Shown here: piece after piece, positions 24,768-32,597 of the stretch
How the letters are laid out: each line of letters starts with the position of its first letter
Position numbering within the stretch: position 1 is the first letter of the stretch
Origin: JAABRU01 sp050180235
GTDB lineage: Bacteria; Desulfobacterota; Desulfobacteria; Desulfobacterales; Desulfococcaceae
NCBI GenBank assembly: GCA_050180235.1
Contig: JBFXEJ010000070.1
Span: 1-32,597, forward strand
DNA: 32,597 nucleotides
Reading direction: 5' to 3'
The notes under the pieces: model-generated
Told to the model about the DNA's origin: nothing
The model's database searches: none
What the model saw: the letters and a program-made list of their open reading frames with translations, nothing else
Made by a program: the position numbers and the translations under genes

Positions 24768-24876
24768 TCATACATACGAAAGCCGGTATCCGGAAACTAC
24801 TGAAATTACCGGATCCCGGCTTTTGCAGGAATGACGGTGAAGAGCGGATAACTTCCTGATTTCCGGAAAGGCTGCG
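24768..24876 (-). repeat. E-type palindromic element, degenerate copy 2
   Basis: On the reverse strand this reads TTACGCAGCCTTTCCGGAAA, then GTCATTCC, GGATCCGGTAATTTCAGTAG, CCGGATACCGG and ATGACGG. It matches 32286-32410 most closely and 28983-29122 in the left part. The rest of 24590-25315 holds a CCCTCC/GGGAGG palindrome at about 24914-24953 and no gene. Confidence 0.65.
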
Positions 24877-25315
24877 TAAGGTAAATTAATAATTAATTTC
24901 AGTAGATCAAAAACTCCCTCCACCTCAATGGGGGAGGGCCGGGGTGGGGGTGAAAAATCAGACATTTATCACAACTTTCCCGCCGGGGAGAGAGGGAATT
25001 AAGGAAATTTTCGATCTGCTGAATTTGGATAACTGACATAGGAAAAACGGTATGCCGGTTATCTGAAAGAAAATTCATTTTCTTAAAAAAGTCTTAATTC
25101 TGAGATGAAATCCAGAATTAAGACACTGCCCGGATATCATCACTGCCAGTGCCAAAGACCGGCTCATAAAGGAAAGGGGAAATGCCATTGTTGTTTTGAG
25201 ATATATTTTTTTGCTTTTTTATGCCATGTTTTCTTCTTGCATCCGGATGAAAAAAGTGTAAAGTTGGCAGGAAATGGAATATCTGCGGCAGGATGAAAAT
25301 ACAAGGAGGGGAATA

Positions 25316-28060
25316 ATGGAAAAACAGGAATTTGTGCGTCAAATCAATGTAGGAAACCGGAAATACAGCTTCTGCGATATTCAGATTCTGGAAAAAAAAG
25401 GGCTGGCCCGTATCAGCCGGCTGCCTTTTTCCATCCGCATTCTGGTGGAAAACCTGCTGCGGAAACTCGACGGCCATATTGTCCGGGAAGAGGATTTGCT
25501 GTCTGTTGCAAAATGGGCAGGAAAATATGACGCCCCCGCAGAAATACCCTATCATCCAGCGCGGGTGCTGATGCAGGATTTCACCGGGGTTCCGGCAGTG
25601 GTGGATCTGGCTGCCATGCGGGATGCAGTGAAAAAAATGGGCGGAAATCCCCGGAAAATCAATCCGTTGATTCCGGTTGAACTGGTGGTGGATCATTCTG
25701 TGCAGGTGGATTATTTCGGCACAGCCGATTCCCTTACAAAAAACGTGGCTTTGGAATATGAACGCAATACAGAGCGTTACGCTCTGCTCAAATGGGCGCA
25801 GAAAAGTTTTGACAATTTCAAAGTGGTTCCGCCCAATTCCGGCATCTGCCATCAGGTCAATCTGGAATATCTGGGACGGGTGATTATCACAGAAGAACAG
25901 GACGGCGTAAATTTTGCATATCCTGACACTGTTGTAGGCACAGATTCCCATACCACAATGATCAACGGTGTGGGTGTCATGGGATGGGGCGTGGGCGGAA
26001 TTGAGGCCGAAGCAGTAATGCTGGGACAGCCGTATTTTATGTCCATTCCCGAAGTTATCGGCGTGAAAATGACCGGCAGACTCAGGCCCGGTGTAACGGC
26101 CACAGATTTGGTGCTGACGGTTACGCAGCAGCTCCGGGCGCGGAAAGTGGTTGAAAAATTTGTGGAATTTTTCGGTCCCGGCATGAAGGAACTCAGCATT
26201 CCGGATCGGGCCACGGTTGCAAATATGGCTCCGGAATACGGCGCGACTATGGGATTTTTCCCGGTGGATGAAAAAACTGTGGAATACCTGAAAATGACGG
26301 ATCGCGCAGATCGGGCTGAAATTGTGGATGCCTGCGCAAAGGCTATGGGACTTTTTTATACCGGCAAAGAGGATCCGGAATATACAGATGTGCTGGAAAT
26401 CGATCTGGGCAAAGTGGAACCGTCTTTGGCAGGCCCCTCACGTCCCCAGGACAGAATAATTCTCAATGAAATGGAGAAAAAATTCAATATCCTGATGGGA
26501 TGCGAACATGAGAGGGATGCAGATATGGGTGACATTTCCCAGTTTCTGCATGAATCCGGCTCTGCCACATCCCGCGAAGAATACTGTGATCCCGGCATAC
26601 GCAGGGGATTCAATATCCGCATCAATGGTCAGAATGTGAGCATTGGAGATGGCAGCATTGTGATTGCGGCCATCACCTCATGCACCAATACTTCCAATCC
26701 CTCTGTGCTGCTGGGCGCAGGGCTGCTTGCGAAAAACGCTGTGAAAAAAGGGCTGAAAGTGCCTGCGCATGTGAAAACTTCGCTGGTTCCGGGTTCCCGT
26801 GTAGTGCAGGATTATCTGGAAGACGCGGGCATGATGCCCTGGCTGGAGGCTCTGGGTTTTCATCTGGCCGGATTTGGATGCACTACCTGCATTGGCAACA
26901 GCGGACCGCTGCATCCGGAGATTGAAAAACTCATCAAAGAGCAGAATCTGACTGCGGCCTCGGTACTGTCCGGAAACCGGAACTTTGAAGCCAGAATCCA
27001 TCAACTGGTCAAAGGCAATTATCTGGCCTCGCCCATGCTGGTGGTGGCATTTGCCATAGCAGGCAGGATTGACATCAATCTGCTGAAAACCCCGCTGGGT
27101 TCGGATCCAAACGGACAGGCCGTATATCTGGCTGACATCTGGCCGAAAAATGAGGAAATTGAAGCCCTTGTCAAAAAGCATGTGAAACCGGAATATTACC
27201 GGAATGTATACGCAAAAATATTTGAGGGCGATGAATTCTGGAAAAGTCTGAAAGTGGAGGAAAGCACCACATTTGACTGGGATGAAGCCTCCACCTATAT
27301 CCGGAATCCGCCCTATTTTGAAGATTTCAGCCCGGAATCCGGAACAATGGATGACATCACCGGCGCAAGACCGCTTCTGATTATGGGCGATTCTGTTACA
27401 ACAGATCATATATCGCCTGCCGGGGGCATTCCCTCTGCCTATCCTGCCGGTCAGTATCTCATGGCCAAAGGCATAGAAAAGAAAGATTTCAATTCCTATG
27501 GTTCCCGGAGGGGAAACCATGAGGTCATGATGCGGGGCACTTTCGGCAATATCCGCATCAAAAACCGGCTGGTCAGTCCCAAAGAAGGCAGTTTCACCCG
27601 AAAATTTCCGGAAAACAAAGAAATGTATGTGTATGACGCTGCCATGGAATACAAAAAGCAGCATACACCGCTGATCGTGCTGGGCGGCAGGGAATACGGC
27701 ACAGGCTCTTCCCGCGACTGGGCGGCAAAGGGAACCATTCTTCTGGGAATCAAAGCCGTTATCACACAGTCTTTTGAACGCATCCACCGCAGCAATCTTG
27801 TGGGAATGGGCGTACTGCCTCTGGTGTTCAAAGAAGGGGAAAACGCGCAGACATTGGGACTGGACGGATCCGAAACCTTTGACATTGAGGGCATCAGGGA
27901 CATAAAACCCGGAAAAACCTTGCATGTGACTGCGAAAAAAGCAGATGGAACAGAAAAGAAGTTTGAAGTCATTTCCAGGCTGAACACAGACATTGAAGCC
28001 GAGTATGTGGCAAATCAGGGAATACTGCCTTATGTTCTGCGCAAACTGATGAAGCAGTAG
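25316..28060 (+). CDS. acnA: Aconitate hydratase, AcnA/IRP type
   Basis: 914 aa, typical for AcnA. It interconverts citrate and isocitrate in the TCA cycle with a [4Fe-4S] cluster. The three cluster cysteines are present: C456 in TSCTNTSNPS, and C522 and C525 in GFGCTTCIGNSG. Other signatures are GTDSHTTMINGVGVMGWGVGG, SPAGGIPSAYPAGQYL, NSYGSRRGNHEVM and, in the swivel domain, GGREYGTGSSRDWAAKGT. The ATG at 25316 has AAGGAGGGG 5 bases upstream; a frame from 25274 adds 14 unconserved residues. It stands alone, with a hairpin repeat after the stop. Complete oxidisers among sulfate reducers use aconitase in acetyl-CoA oxidation or biosynthesis; the direction here cannot be told. Confidence 0.97.
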   Translation: MEKQEFVRQINVGNRKYSFCDIQILEKKGLARISRLPFSIRILVENLLRKLDGHIVREEDLLSVAKWAGKYDAPAEIPYHPARVLMQDFTGVPAVVDLAAMRDAVKKMGGNPRKINPLIPVELVVDHSVQVDYFGTADSLTKNVALEYERNTERYALLKWAQKSFDNFKVVPPNSGICHQVNLEYLGRVIITEEQDGVNFAYPDTVVGTDSHTTMINGVGVMGWGVGGIEAEAVMLGQPYFMSIPEVIGVKMTGRLRPGVTATDLVLTVTQQLRARKVVEKFVEFFGPGMKELSIPDRATVANMAPEYGATMGFFPVDEKTVEYLKMTDRADRAEIVDACAKAMGLFYTGKEDPEYTDVLEIDLGKVEPSLAGPSRPQDRIILNEMEKKFNILMGCEHERDADMGDISQFLHESGSATSREEYCDPGIRRGFNIRINGQNVSIGDGSIVIAAITSCTNTSNPSVLLGAGLLAKNAVKKGLKVPAHVKTSLVPGSRVVQDYLEDAGMMPWLEALGFHLAGFGCTTCIGNSGPLHPEIEKLIKEQNLTAASVLSGNRNFEARIHQLVKGNYLASPMLVVAFAIAGRIDINLLKTPLGSDPNGQAVYLADIWPKNEEIEALVKKHVKPEYYRNVYAKIFEGDEFWKSLKVEESTTFDWDEASTYIRNPPYFEDFSPESGTMDDITGARPLLIMGDSVTTDHISPAGGIPSAYPAGQYLMAKGIEKKDFNSYGSRRGNHEVMMRGTFGNIRIKNRLVSPKEGSFTRKFPENKEMYVYDAAMEYKKQHTPLIVLGGREYGTGSSRDWAAKGTILLGIKAVITQSFERIHRSNLVGMGVLPLVFKEGENAQTLGLDGSETFDIEGIRDIKPGKTLHVTAKKADGTEKKFEVISRLNTDIEAEYVANQGILPYVLRKLMKQ

Positions 28061-28087
28061 CAACGGTTCCGGTTTATAACTACTGAT

Positions 28088-28200
28088 TTGTCAACTTTGA
28101 TTTTATGAGCCGGAGTATAAAGAAAAACCGGATTTTTCCAAAAAATCAGGTTTTTGCAACTCACAGATTCAGGGCTGACAAAGTACTGCAGGGATTTATA
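28088..28200 (+). repeat. Dispersed terminator-bearing repeat, copy 2, after acnA
   Basis: This matches the reverse complement of 2751-2867. The hairpin inside (28123-28155, AAAAACCGGATTTTT with AAAAATCAGGTTTTT, one mismatch) ends in TTTTTGC and should terminate acnA transcripts. It is followed by ACAGATTCAGGGCTGACA and GCAGGGATTTAT, as in the other copy. Confidence 0.7.
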
Positions 28201-28281
28201 TAAGCATGGATTTCCGTATGCTGAAAAATCCCTGTATAGTTCTTTTACCAACTTTTATCCTATGCAAAACCCGGTGGAGGA

Positions 28282-28314
28282 GTGCAAAAAATTAAGCGGA
28301 GCGGTTTTTTGCAC
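28282..28314 (+). repeat. Single copy of the 42-bp array hairpin
   Basis: GTGCAAAAAA (28282-28291) and TTTTTTGCAC (28305-28314) pair perfectly over 10 bp around TTAAGCGGAGCGG. Apart from two or three bases this is the hairpin of the array at 190-387. It lies in the leader of the Uma2 gene, as the array lies in the leader of the mipA-like gene. Confidence 0.8.
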
Positions 28315-28380
28315 AGAGGACAAAAGTTGATGAAAATACTGCAGTTCTCAATCCCGGCATTTCTCAGAAAGGAGAAAACA

Positions 28381-29031
28381 ATGTCTGTACAGGTTCAGAG
28401 AAAAATGACTCCGGACGAATATCTTGCGCTGGAAAGGGAAGCGGAATTCAAAAGCGAATATTATGATGGCGAAATATTTGCAATGGCCGGAGCGAGCCGG
28501 AGGCACAATCTGATTTGCGGAAATGTGTTTGCCGCACTCCATGCACAGTTCAAAAACCGTTCCTGTGAGGCATATACCGGTGATATGCGCGTCAGCGTGC
28601 CGGAAACAGGTTTGTATACCTATCCGGATGTAACAGCCCTGTGTGAACCGCCCCGGTTTGATGATGAGGAAAAAGACACCCTGCTCAATCCTTCGCTCAT
28701 TATTGAGGTTCTGTCCAAATCCACAGAATCCTATGACCGGGGAGAGAAATTTGCCCATTACCGGACGATTCCCTCCCTGAAGGAATATGTTCTGATTTCA
28801 CAGGACAGAATGCAAATCGAGCATTATCTCCGGCAGAGCAATAAGCGCTGGCTGCTTTCGGAATTTTCCCATCCGGAAGACAGTTTGGAACTGCCTTCTG
28901 TAGGATGCAGTCTGAAACTGTCTGAGGTCTATGACAAAGTGGAATTTTCTGAAAAGGCTTTGCAGAATAATGTCTCTTCTGTAACTGATGTTACGCAGCC
29001 TTTCCAGAAATCAGGCAGTTATTCTCTTTGA
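28381..29031 (+). CDS. Uma2 family (DUF820) PD-(D/E)xK nuclease-like protein
   Basis: 216 aa. The family pattern is clear: MTPDEYLALEREAEFKSEYYDGEIFAMAGAS at the N-terminus, YPDVTALCEPP, LLNPSLIIEVLSKSTESYDRG and KFAHYRTIPSLKEYVLI. The acidic residues of YPDV, the EVLS glutamate and the later lysine positions match the PD-(D/E)xK restriction-like fold. The biological role is unknown; such genes are often numerous in cyanobacteria and repeat-rich genomes. The ATG at 28381 has AAAGGAG 6 bases upstream; a longer frame from 28282 runs through a hairpin repeat and is rejected. The last 16 or so codons (from 28983) lie inside an E-type repeat, so the original C-terminus has been replaced. Confidence 0.88.
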   Translation: MSVQVQRKMTPDEYLALEREAEFKSEYYDGEIFAMAGASRRHNLICGNVFAALHAQFKNRSCEAYTGDMRVSVPETGLYTYPDVTALCEPPRFDDEEKDTLLNPSLIIEVLSKSTESYDRGEKFAHYRTIPSLKEYVLISQDRMQIEHYLRQSNKRWLLSEFSHPEDSLELPSVGCSLKLSEVYDKVEFSEKALQNNVSSVTDVTQPFQKSGSYSL

Positions 29032-29122
29032 GCGTCATTCCGGCGAAAGCCGGAATCCGGCAATTTCAAAATGTTCCGGATACCGGCGTTCGCCGGTATG
29101 ACGATTCGGCGTAACATCAGTT
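28983..29122 (+). repeat. E-type palindromic element, copy 3, overlapping the Uma2 gene end
   Basis: The ends AACTGATGTTACGC and GCGTAACATCAGTT are complete inverted repeats. The interior has GTCATTCCGGCGAAAGCCGG and CCGGATACCGG...CGCCGGTATGAC. The stop codon of the Uma2 gene (29029-29031) is inside the element. Confidence 0.85.
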
Positions 29123-29161
29123 CTGTAAAAAAACGGGACAAACCTTTTGAGGCTGCTCTTA

Positions 29162-29260
29162 GGGTCTGTATCAAAACAATCTGTTATAAACCCTGAGGGT
29201 TTTCAAAACCCTCAGGGTTTCCGGACATGAAAACTGTACAGGTTATTTTTTTACAGACCC
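29162..29260 (+). mobile_element. 99-bp palindromic element with GGGTCTGT ends
   Basis: The ends GGGTCTGTA and the inverse TACAGACCC are flanked by direct TTA at 29159-29161 and 29261-29263. The centre is a 16-bp perfect palindrome arm pair (29188-29203 and 29205-29220, core AACCCTGAGGGTTTT). The 3-bp T-N-A type flank and GGG-starting ends resemble IS5-group (IS1031/IS427-like) insertions. It is non-coding and non-autonomous. Confidence 0.75.
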
Positions 29261-29297
29261 TTAAGGAAATATTTTCCCCTGAATTAAATTTCATGGA

Positions 29298-29326
29298 TTG
29301 ACAACAGTGTTTTCTTATGATACATA
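29298..29326 (+). promoter_or_regulatory. Probable tRNA-Arg promoter
   Basis: A perfect -35 TTGACA at 29298-29303 lies 37 bases before the tRNA. The -10 is less clear: TACATA at 29321-29326 has the ideal 17-base spacing but only three matches, and TATGAT (29316) or TAAAAT (29325) match better at poor spacing. Confidence 0.4.
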
Positions 29327-29339
29327 AAATAGCCCTATT

Positions 29340-29417
<78 letters not shown>

Positions 29418-29567
29418 TTGATTTCAGAGGGATTTCGGACTGTTCCGGAGTCCCTTTTTTTCTTTTGTGCACAAAAAACAGTATTTCCCCATTTGCATAT
29501 TCAGCCTGAATATCGCGGGACAAAAGCAGAATATAATCATATCAAAAAAACTGGAGGATATAAGATA

Positions 29568-31103
29568 ATGAAATACAATATTCTGAAAAAACTGATATTT
29601 TGTCTCAGCGGCTCTGTCAGAAAAAAAATAACTGCTCTCATGCTAATGCCTTTTGCACTTGCGCTGATTCTTGTGCTGGCCGGGACATATATCATATATG
29701 TGGAAAATGAGATTCTTGTAATTGTGCGGATGGAAAGGGAATGGCTGGATGCAAACCTTAACGGTTTCAAATATTTCAACAAATTTATCATAAGCGGTGA
29801 TCCCGATATTTTCCGTCAGGCTGTAAGCAATCTGGAAAAGGGATACAGCATTAACCGAATCGGGCCGCAGATGAAGGCTGCAGCGGAAGGAAAACCCGTA
29901 AACAGGGAAGAACTGGCAAAGCAGATGGATGCGGTCTTTACTTCCTGCAGTTACAGGGAATCTCTTGGGGTAATACGGCTGATCGGACTGCTGGGAAGTC
30001 ATGAATATGTAAAGGTTTTGATAAATCAGTGGCAGGGATCATTTGAGGATTTTGAAAAATACATGCCTGCTGTATACAAATATCAGGAAACCGGGGATAA
30101 GGCTCTGATGCAAACTGTTTTTGAATTTGCAGAAATATTCAAGACAAAAGGCGATATTTTTTCCGATTATTCGGCCAGACTTGCTGCATTTGCCTATTCT
30201 CTTACAACAAAACTGCTGTGGATATTCTTTGTGACAGGGGGACTGATTATACTGGCAGTATCCTTCAGATTTATCAATTCGCTGATAAATTCATTCAATA
30301 CCATTACAGTTACACTGCAGCACATTGCCGAAGGGGATCTGCGTCACAGAATAAACACGGGAAAAGAGCATGAAATAGCGATGATCAGCCATGCAGTAAA
30401 TGATATTTGCGAAAAAATGGGGAACAATATCGCACAGGTGGTGACTTCCTCCAGGCAGTTGTCTGCGGATTCCATGAAACAGGCATCCGCTGTGGAGGAG
30501 ATTTCAGCCTCTTTGGAAGAAATGTCTTCCATGACCGGGAAAAACGCGGACAGTGCCTCGCAGGCAAATGAAATGATGAAACACGCGGGACAGATTGTGT
30601 CAAAAGCCGGACATTCCGTAAACAGCATGACCGCATCCATGAAAGACATTTCACTGGCCGGAGAGGAAACATCAAAGATTATCAAAACCATAGATGAAAT
30701 TGCATTCCAGACCAATCTGCTGGCACTGAATGCGGCGGTTGAGGCAGCCAGGGCCGGTGAATCCGGCGCAGGATTTGCAGTTGTCGCAGGCGAGGTAAGA
30801 AACCTTGCCCTGAAAACAGCGGAAGCATCCGGCAGTACATCTGTTCTGATTGAAGGCATGGTGAAAAAAATAAAAGAGGGTTCCGGCATTCTGAATTCAG
30901 TAAACGGAGCGTTCACTGAACTTTCTGAGGTGGCCTCCGGGATTGCAAAACTCACAGATGAAATTGCAGCAGCATCGGGTGAACAGTCTATGGGAATTTC
31001 ACAGATTGCCGGAAAAATCAGTGATGTGGACAAAATCACCCAGCAGAATGCGGCCAGTGCGGAAAAACTGGCCGAAAATGCAGGCATGTTCAAAACAGCA
31101 TGA
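29568..31103 (+). CDS. Methyl-accepting chemotaxis protein
   Basis: A 511-aa transducer. TM1 is at about residues 22-45 (TALMLMPFALALILVLAGTY). A periplasmic region of about 170 residues follows, predicted helical and without a recognisable Cache fold. TM2 is at about 216-238 (LLWIFFVTGGLIILAVSF). HAMP spans about 239-292, and the cytoplasmic coiled-coil domain has the hairpin tip IDEIAFQTNLLALNAAVEAA and AGFAVVAGEVRNLA, which contacts CheA and CheW. There is no C-terminal CheR-docking pentapeptide. The ATG at 29568 has GGAGG 11 bases upstream; an earlier in-frame start would overlap the tRNA. No che genes are near. A TATAAT at 29532 could be its -10, but a matching -35 is not evident. The ligand is unknown. 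Confidence 0.95.
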   Translation: MKYNILKKLIFCLSGSVRKKITALMLMPFALALILVLAGTYIIYVENEILVIVRMEREWLDANLNGFKYFNKFIISGDPDIFRQAVSNLEKGYSINRIGPQMKAAAEGKPVNREELAKQMDAVFTSCSYRESLGVIRLIGLLGSHEYVKVLINQWQGSFEDFEKYMPAVYKYQETGDKALMQTVFEFAEIFKTKGDIFSDYSARLAAFAYSLTTKLLWIFFVTGGLIILAVSFRFINSLINSFNTITVTLQHIAEGDLRHRINTGKEHEIAMISHAVNDICEKMGNNIAQVVTSSRQLSADSMKQASAVEEISASLEEMSSMTGKNADSASQANEMMKHAGQIVSKAGHSVNSMTASMKDISLAGEETSKIIKTIDEIAFQTNLLALNAAVEAARAGESGAGFAVVAGEVRNLALKTAEASGSTSVLIEGMVKKIKEGSGILNSVNGAFTELSEVASGIAKLTDEIAAASGEQSMGISQIAGKISDVDKITQQNAASAEKLAENAGMFKTA

Positions 31104-31169
31104 TCCGGAATATACGGCAGTACCTTTGCAAATCAAGGCATAACCGCCATGCCATGTGCACAGCCTTAA

Positions 31170-31305
31170 GGTGATTTCCATTAATGATTATACCGTTTTT
31201 CGCAGGGCGGGCACGGCTTTTTGTGCCCGCCGTCCTGCTGAAACGGCGGGCACAAAAAGCCGTGCCCACCCTACAATGATGGTACATTTTTTCATGGAAA
31301 TCACC
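31170..31305 (+). mobile_element. Long-hairpin element, C-type copy 3
   Basis: 136 bp, nearly identical to 22207-22342, flanked by direct TAA at 31167-31169 and 31306-31308. The ends are GGTGATTTCCAT and ATGGAAATCACC, and the interior palindrome is nearly perfect. It lies between the convergent chemotaxis gene and the 264-aa gene and may serve as a terminator for both. Confidence 0.88.
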
Positions 31306-31390
31306 TAAACAGTAAGATGGCGGAAATTTTTCGGCATCCTGTTTATTCCACATATATTTTTCAATTGCATCTGCCGGACGGGCCGATTTT

Positions 31391-32185
31391 TTATGCCAAT
31401 TTTTTCCCTGAATCAAGTCCGGACATAGCATCATGATATTTGATTGCCGGTTCCATTGAAAAATCAGAACCTGCTGTTTCCCGCAGTCTGACAACGCTGT
31501 ATTCAGATGCCTTTTTTTGATATTCAGCAAACCAATTTTGATAAGCCTCAGATTCACAATCTGTCGGGGATTTAATTTTGACGGTGTTTATTTTCATTCT
31601 GTATGGCTTGGGAGTAAGTCTTGCTCTGTAACATTTCTGTTTCCGGCACATGACAATGTATATCCAATCAACAAATAACTGCCGCAGCCTGCTTTCAAAC
31701 TTCGGACTGTCCGGATCGTAATATTTGTTTCCAATTATACGCACCCCCTTACATGTCTCGTAAATCCGAAAAGAATCACCGAGTTCAGGATATTTATCCA
31801 GCTTTTTCCTGAATCTGGATATTATCCTGTCTTTTTTGGTCATGCTCCTGAAGAATCTGAACAGATCAGAGAATTCATAACTGTAATCATCAATGTCAAG
31901 AACAGTGTATTGGCATGTGTTTAACACCAAAGCGCCGTATCTGTTTACAGTGACAATGTTTTTGTCATCTATTTTATGATATACAAATTCCTTTATTTCA
32001 GACTCGTATTCACCGGTTTTGCGCCTGTCTCTGATTTTGCTTTCTATGTTCAGGGCAGCTTTATCAGCTTTTTCAAGCGCATCTTCTTTTGAAATATCAG
32101 ATCCAATCAGCAGGGAAATAACTTTTATATCATTGCCAACCCTTATTTCTCTCTTTTCTTTGATCCAAAACTGATGACACTTCAT
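31391..32185 (-). CDS. Conserved protein of unknown function (CRxQ-CYRARLTPKP motif)
   Basis: 264 aa, no signal peptide or membrane segment. I recognise a recurring pattern but no assigned function: VLDIDDYSYEFSDLF in the middle, FRIYETCKGVRIIGN, DWIYIVMCRKQKCYRARLTPKP near residue 195 to 205, and a charged C-terminus. The LDID acidic pair, the Arg-Thr-Lys-Gly-Arg segment and the basic RARLTPKPYR could form a nucleotide- or nucleic-acid-binding site, which is only a guess. The ATG at 32185 has AGGTGG 6 bases upstream; a GTG at 32194 is less likely. Flanked by repeats on both sides and next to a transposase fragment, so it may be accessory. Confidence 0.75.
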   Translation of the reverse strand: MKCHQFWIKEKREIRVGNDIKVISLLIGSDISKEDALEKADKAALNIESKIRDRRKTGEYESEIKEFVYHKIDDKNIVTVNRYGALVLNTCQYTVLDIDDYSYEFSDLFRFFRSMTKKDRIISRFRKKLDKYPELGDSFRIYETCKGVRIIGNKYYDPDSPKFESRLRQLFVDWIYIVMCRKQKCYRARLTPKPYRMKINTVKIKSPTDCESEAYQNWFAEYQKKASEYSVVRLRETAGSDFSMEPAIKYHDAMSGLDSGKKLA

Positions 32186-32285
32186 AAACGCCACCTATCT
32201 GCCCTTCCATTTATTATAGCGGAAATCTTTCCTGATAATACCCTGTTTCAGAAATCATGGGGAAAAGCCATCCTTGATAATTCAC

Positions 32286-32410
32286 CTTACGCAGTCCTTC
32301 CAGAAATCATAAAATTATCCGCTTTTGCAGTCATTCCGGCTTAAGCCTGAATCCGGTAATTTCAGTCAGTTCCGGATACCGGATTTCGCCGGTATGGCGG
32401 AGGTGCATAA
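32286..32410 (+). repeat. E-type palindromic element, degenerate copy 4
   Basis: CACCTTACGCAG at the left, then GTCATTCCGGCTTAAGCC, GAATCCGGTAATTTCAGTCA, CCGGATACCGG and CGCCGGTATGGC, ending GCATAAGG. It is related to 24768-24876 in the opposite orientation. Confidence 0.65.
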
Positions 32411-32480
32411 GGCGGGCCTGATAATATCCTGATTCACCTGTCATCAGGGAAATTTTCTCTGATAACATCCTATTGTTCTG

Positions 32481-32597
32481 TCAAGGTTTAACTGACGGAT
32501 AAAGTCGCTTCAGTTTTATTCTCGCATCCTTTGTTCTGAACTGCCAGTCCACACCTTTCATATTCCTGTTCCGTTCTTTATACCATTCGGCAGTCTG
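32481..32597 (-). CDS. IS630-family transposase, C-terminal end (runs off the window)
   Basis: The last 38 codons and stop of a transposase. The reading EWYKERNRNMKGVDWQF then TKDARIKLKRLYPSVKP matches the characteristic IS630-family ending (W-x-F-T-T-x-D-A-R-I-K-L-x-x-L-Y-P). IS630 enzymes are DDE transposases that insert at TA. The catalytic residues lie upstream, beyond the window, so intactness cannot be judged. The downstream inverted repeat of the element is not obvious between 32410 and 32480. Confidence 0.8.
   Translation of the reverse strand, partial: QTAEWYKERNRNMKGVDWQFRTKDARIKLKRLYPSVKP

Noticed and set aside
26678..28063. Long minus-strand ORF opposite acnA
   Set aside because: Antisense shadow of aconitase; the composition is that of a reversed coding frame.
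28030..28251. 73-aa minus-strand ORF after acnA
   Set aside because: It translates the dispersed terminator repeat also present at 2751-2867.

Overview
The window looks like chromosomal DNA of a Gram-negative anaerobe, most probably a sulfate-reducing Desulfobacterota (Desulfobacteraceae or Desulfonema-like). This is inferred from several traits: an outer-membrane MipA/OmpV protein, two small 2[4Fe-4S] ferredoxins, a PAS sensor kinase with a cysteine cluster, a crotonase-family enzyme, an AcnA-type aconitase, and a very heavy load of short dispersed repeats. No species can be named from the sequence alone.

Layout. 1-3.7 kb: the end of a small transposable element, a five-copy 42-bp tandem array, a mipA-like gene, then HNH nuclease, TerD-like and crotonase genes on the minus strand. 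3.8-8.6 kb: a defence segment on the minus strand. It has an intact type III restriction subunit (res), a methyltransferase gene (mod) split by a 191-bp MITE with an 8-bp target duplication, and an antitoxin with a truncated VapC-like toxin remnant. 8.85-12.07 kb: a tightly packed seven-gene minus-strand cluster: aspartic protease-like, acidic membrane protein, YkgJ-type cysteine-cluster protein, HD phosphohydrolase, HEPN protein with an intact R-N-x4-H motif, and two tandem 86-aa paralogues. The last four genes overlap or nearly touch. 12.2-16.1 kb: plus-strand panC, then metK and ahcY (pantothenate and the S-adenosylmethionine cycle). 16.8-21.8 kb: a minus-strand operon of a PAS sensor kinase, a receiver-PAS-kinase hybrid and an elongation factor G. 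21.9-25.3 kb: repeat-rich DNA carrying only two ferredoxin genes. 25.3-31.1 kb: acnA, a Uma2-type nuclease, tRNA-Arg(UCG) and a chemotaxis transducer. 31.4-32.6 kb: a conserved protein of unknown role and the 3' end of an IS630-family transposase.

The most distinctive feature is the set of non-autonomous mobile elements. Two families with unrelated interiors share the terminal inverted repeat GGTAGTGG, and three copies have exact 8-bp target duplications (CAAAATTC, AATCAGAG, AAAATACC). A second group has ends GGTGATTTC or GGGTCTGT and 3-bp T-N-A flanks, and its members fold into long hairpins. A third family carries the core GTCATTCCGG...CCGGTATGAC. One element has silenced mod, and precise loss of it would restore the frame. 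Another supplies the C-terminus of the Uma2 protein. The best candidate for an undescribed system is the HEPN gene coupled to two copies of a short acidic partner, downstream of a conserved HD phosphohydrolase; its toxin-antitoxin role is a hypothesis.
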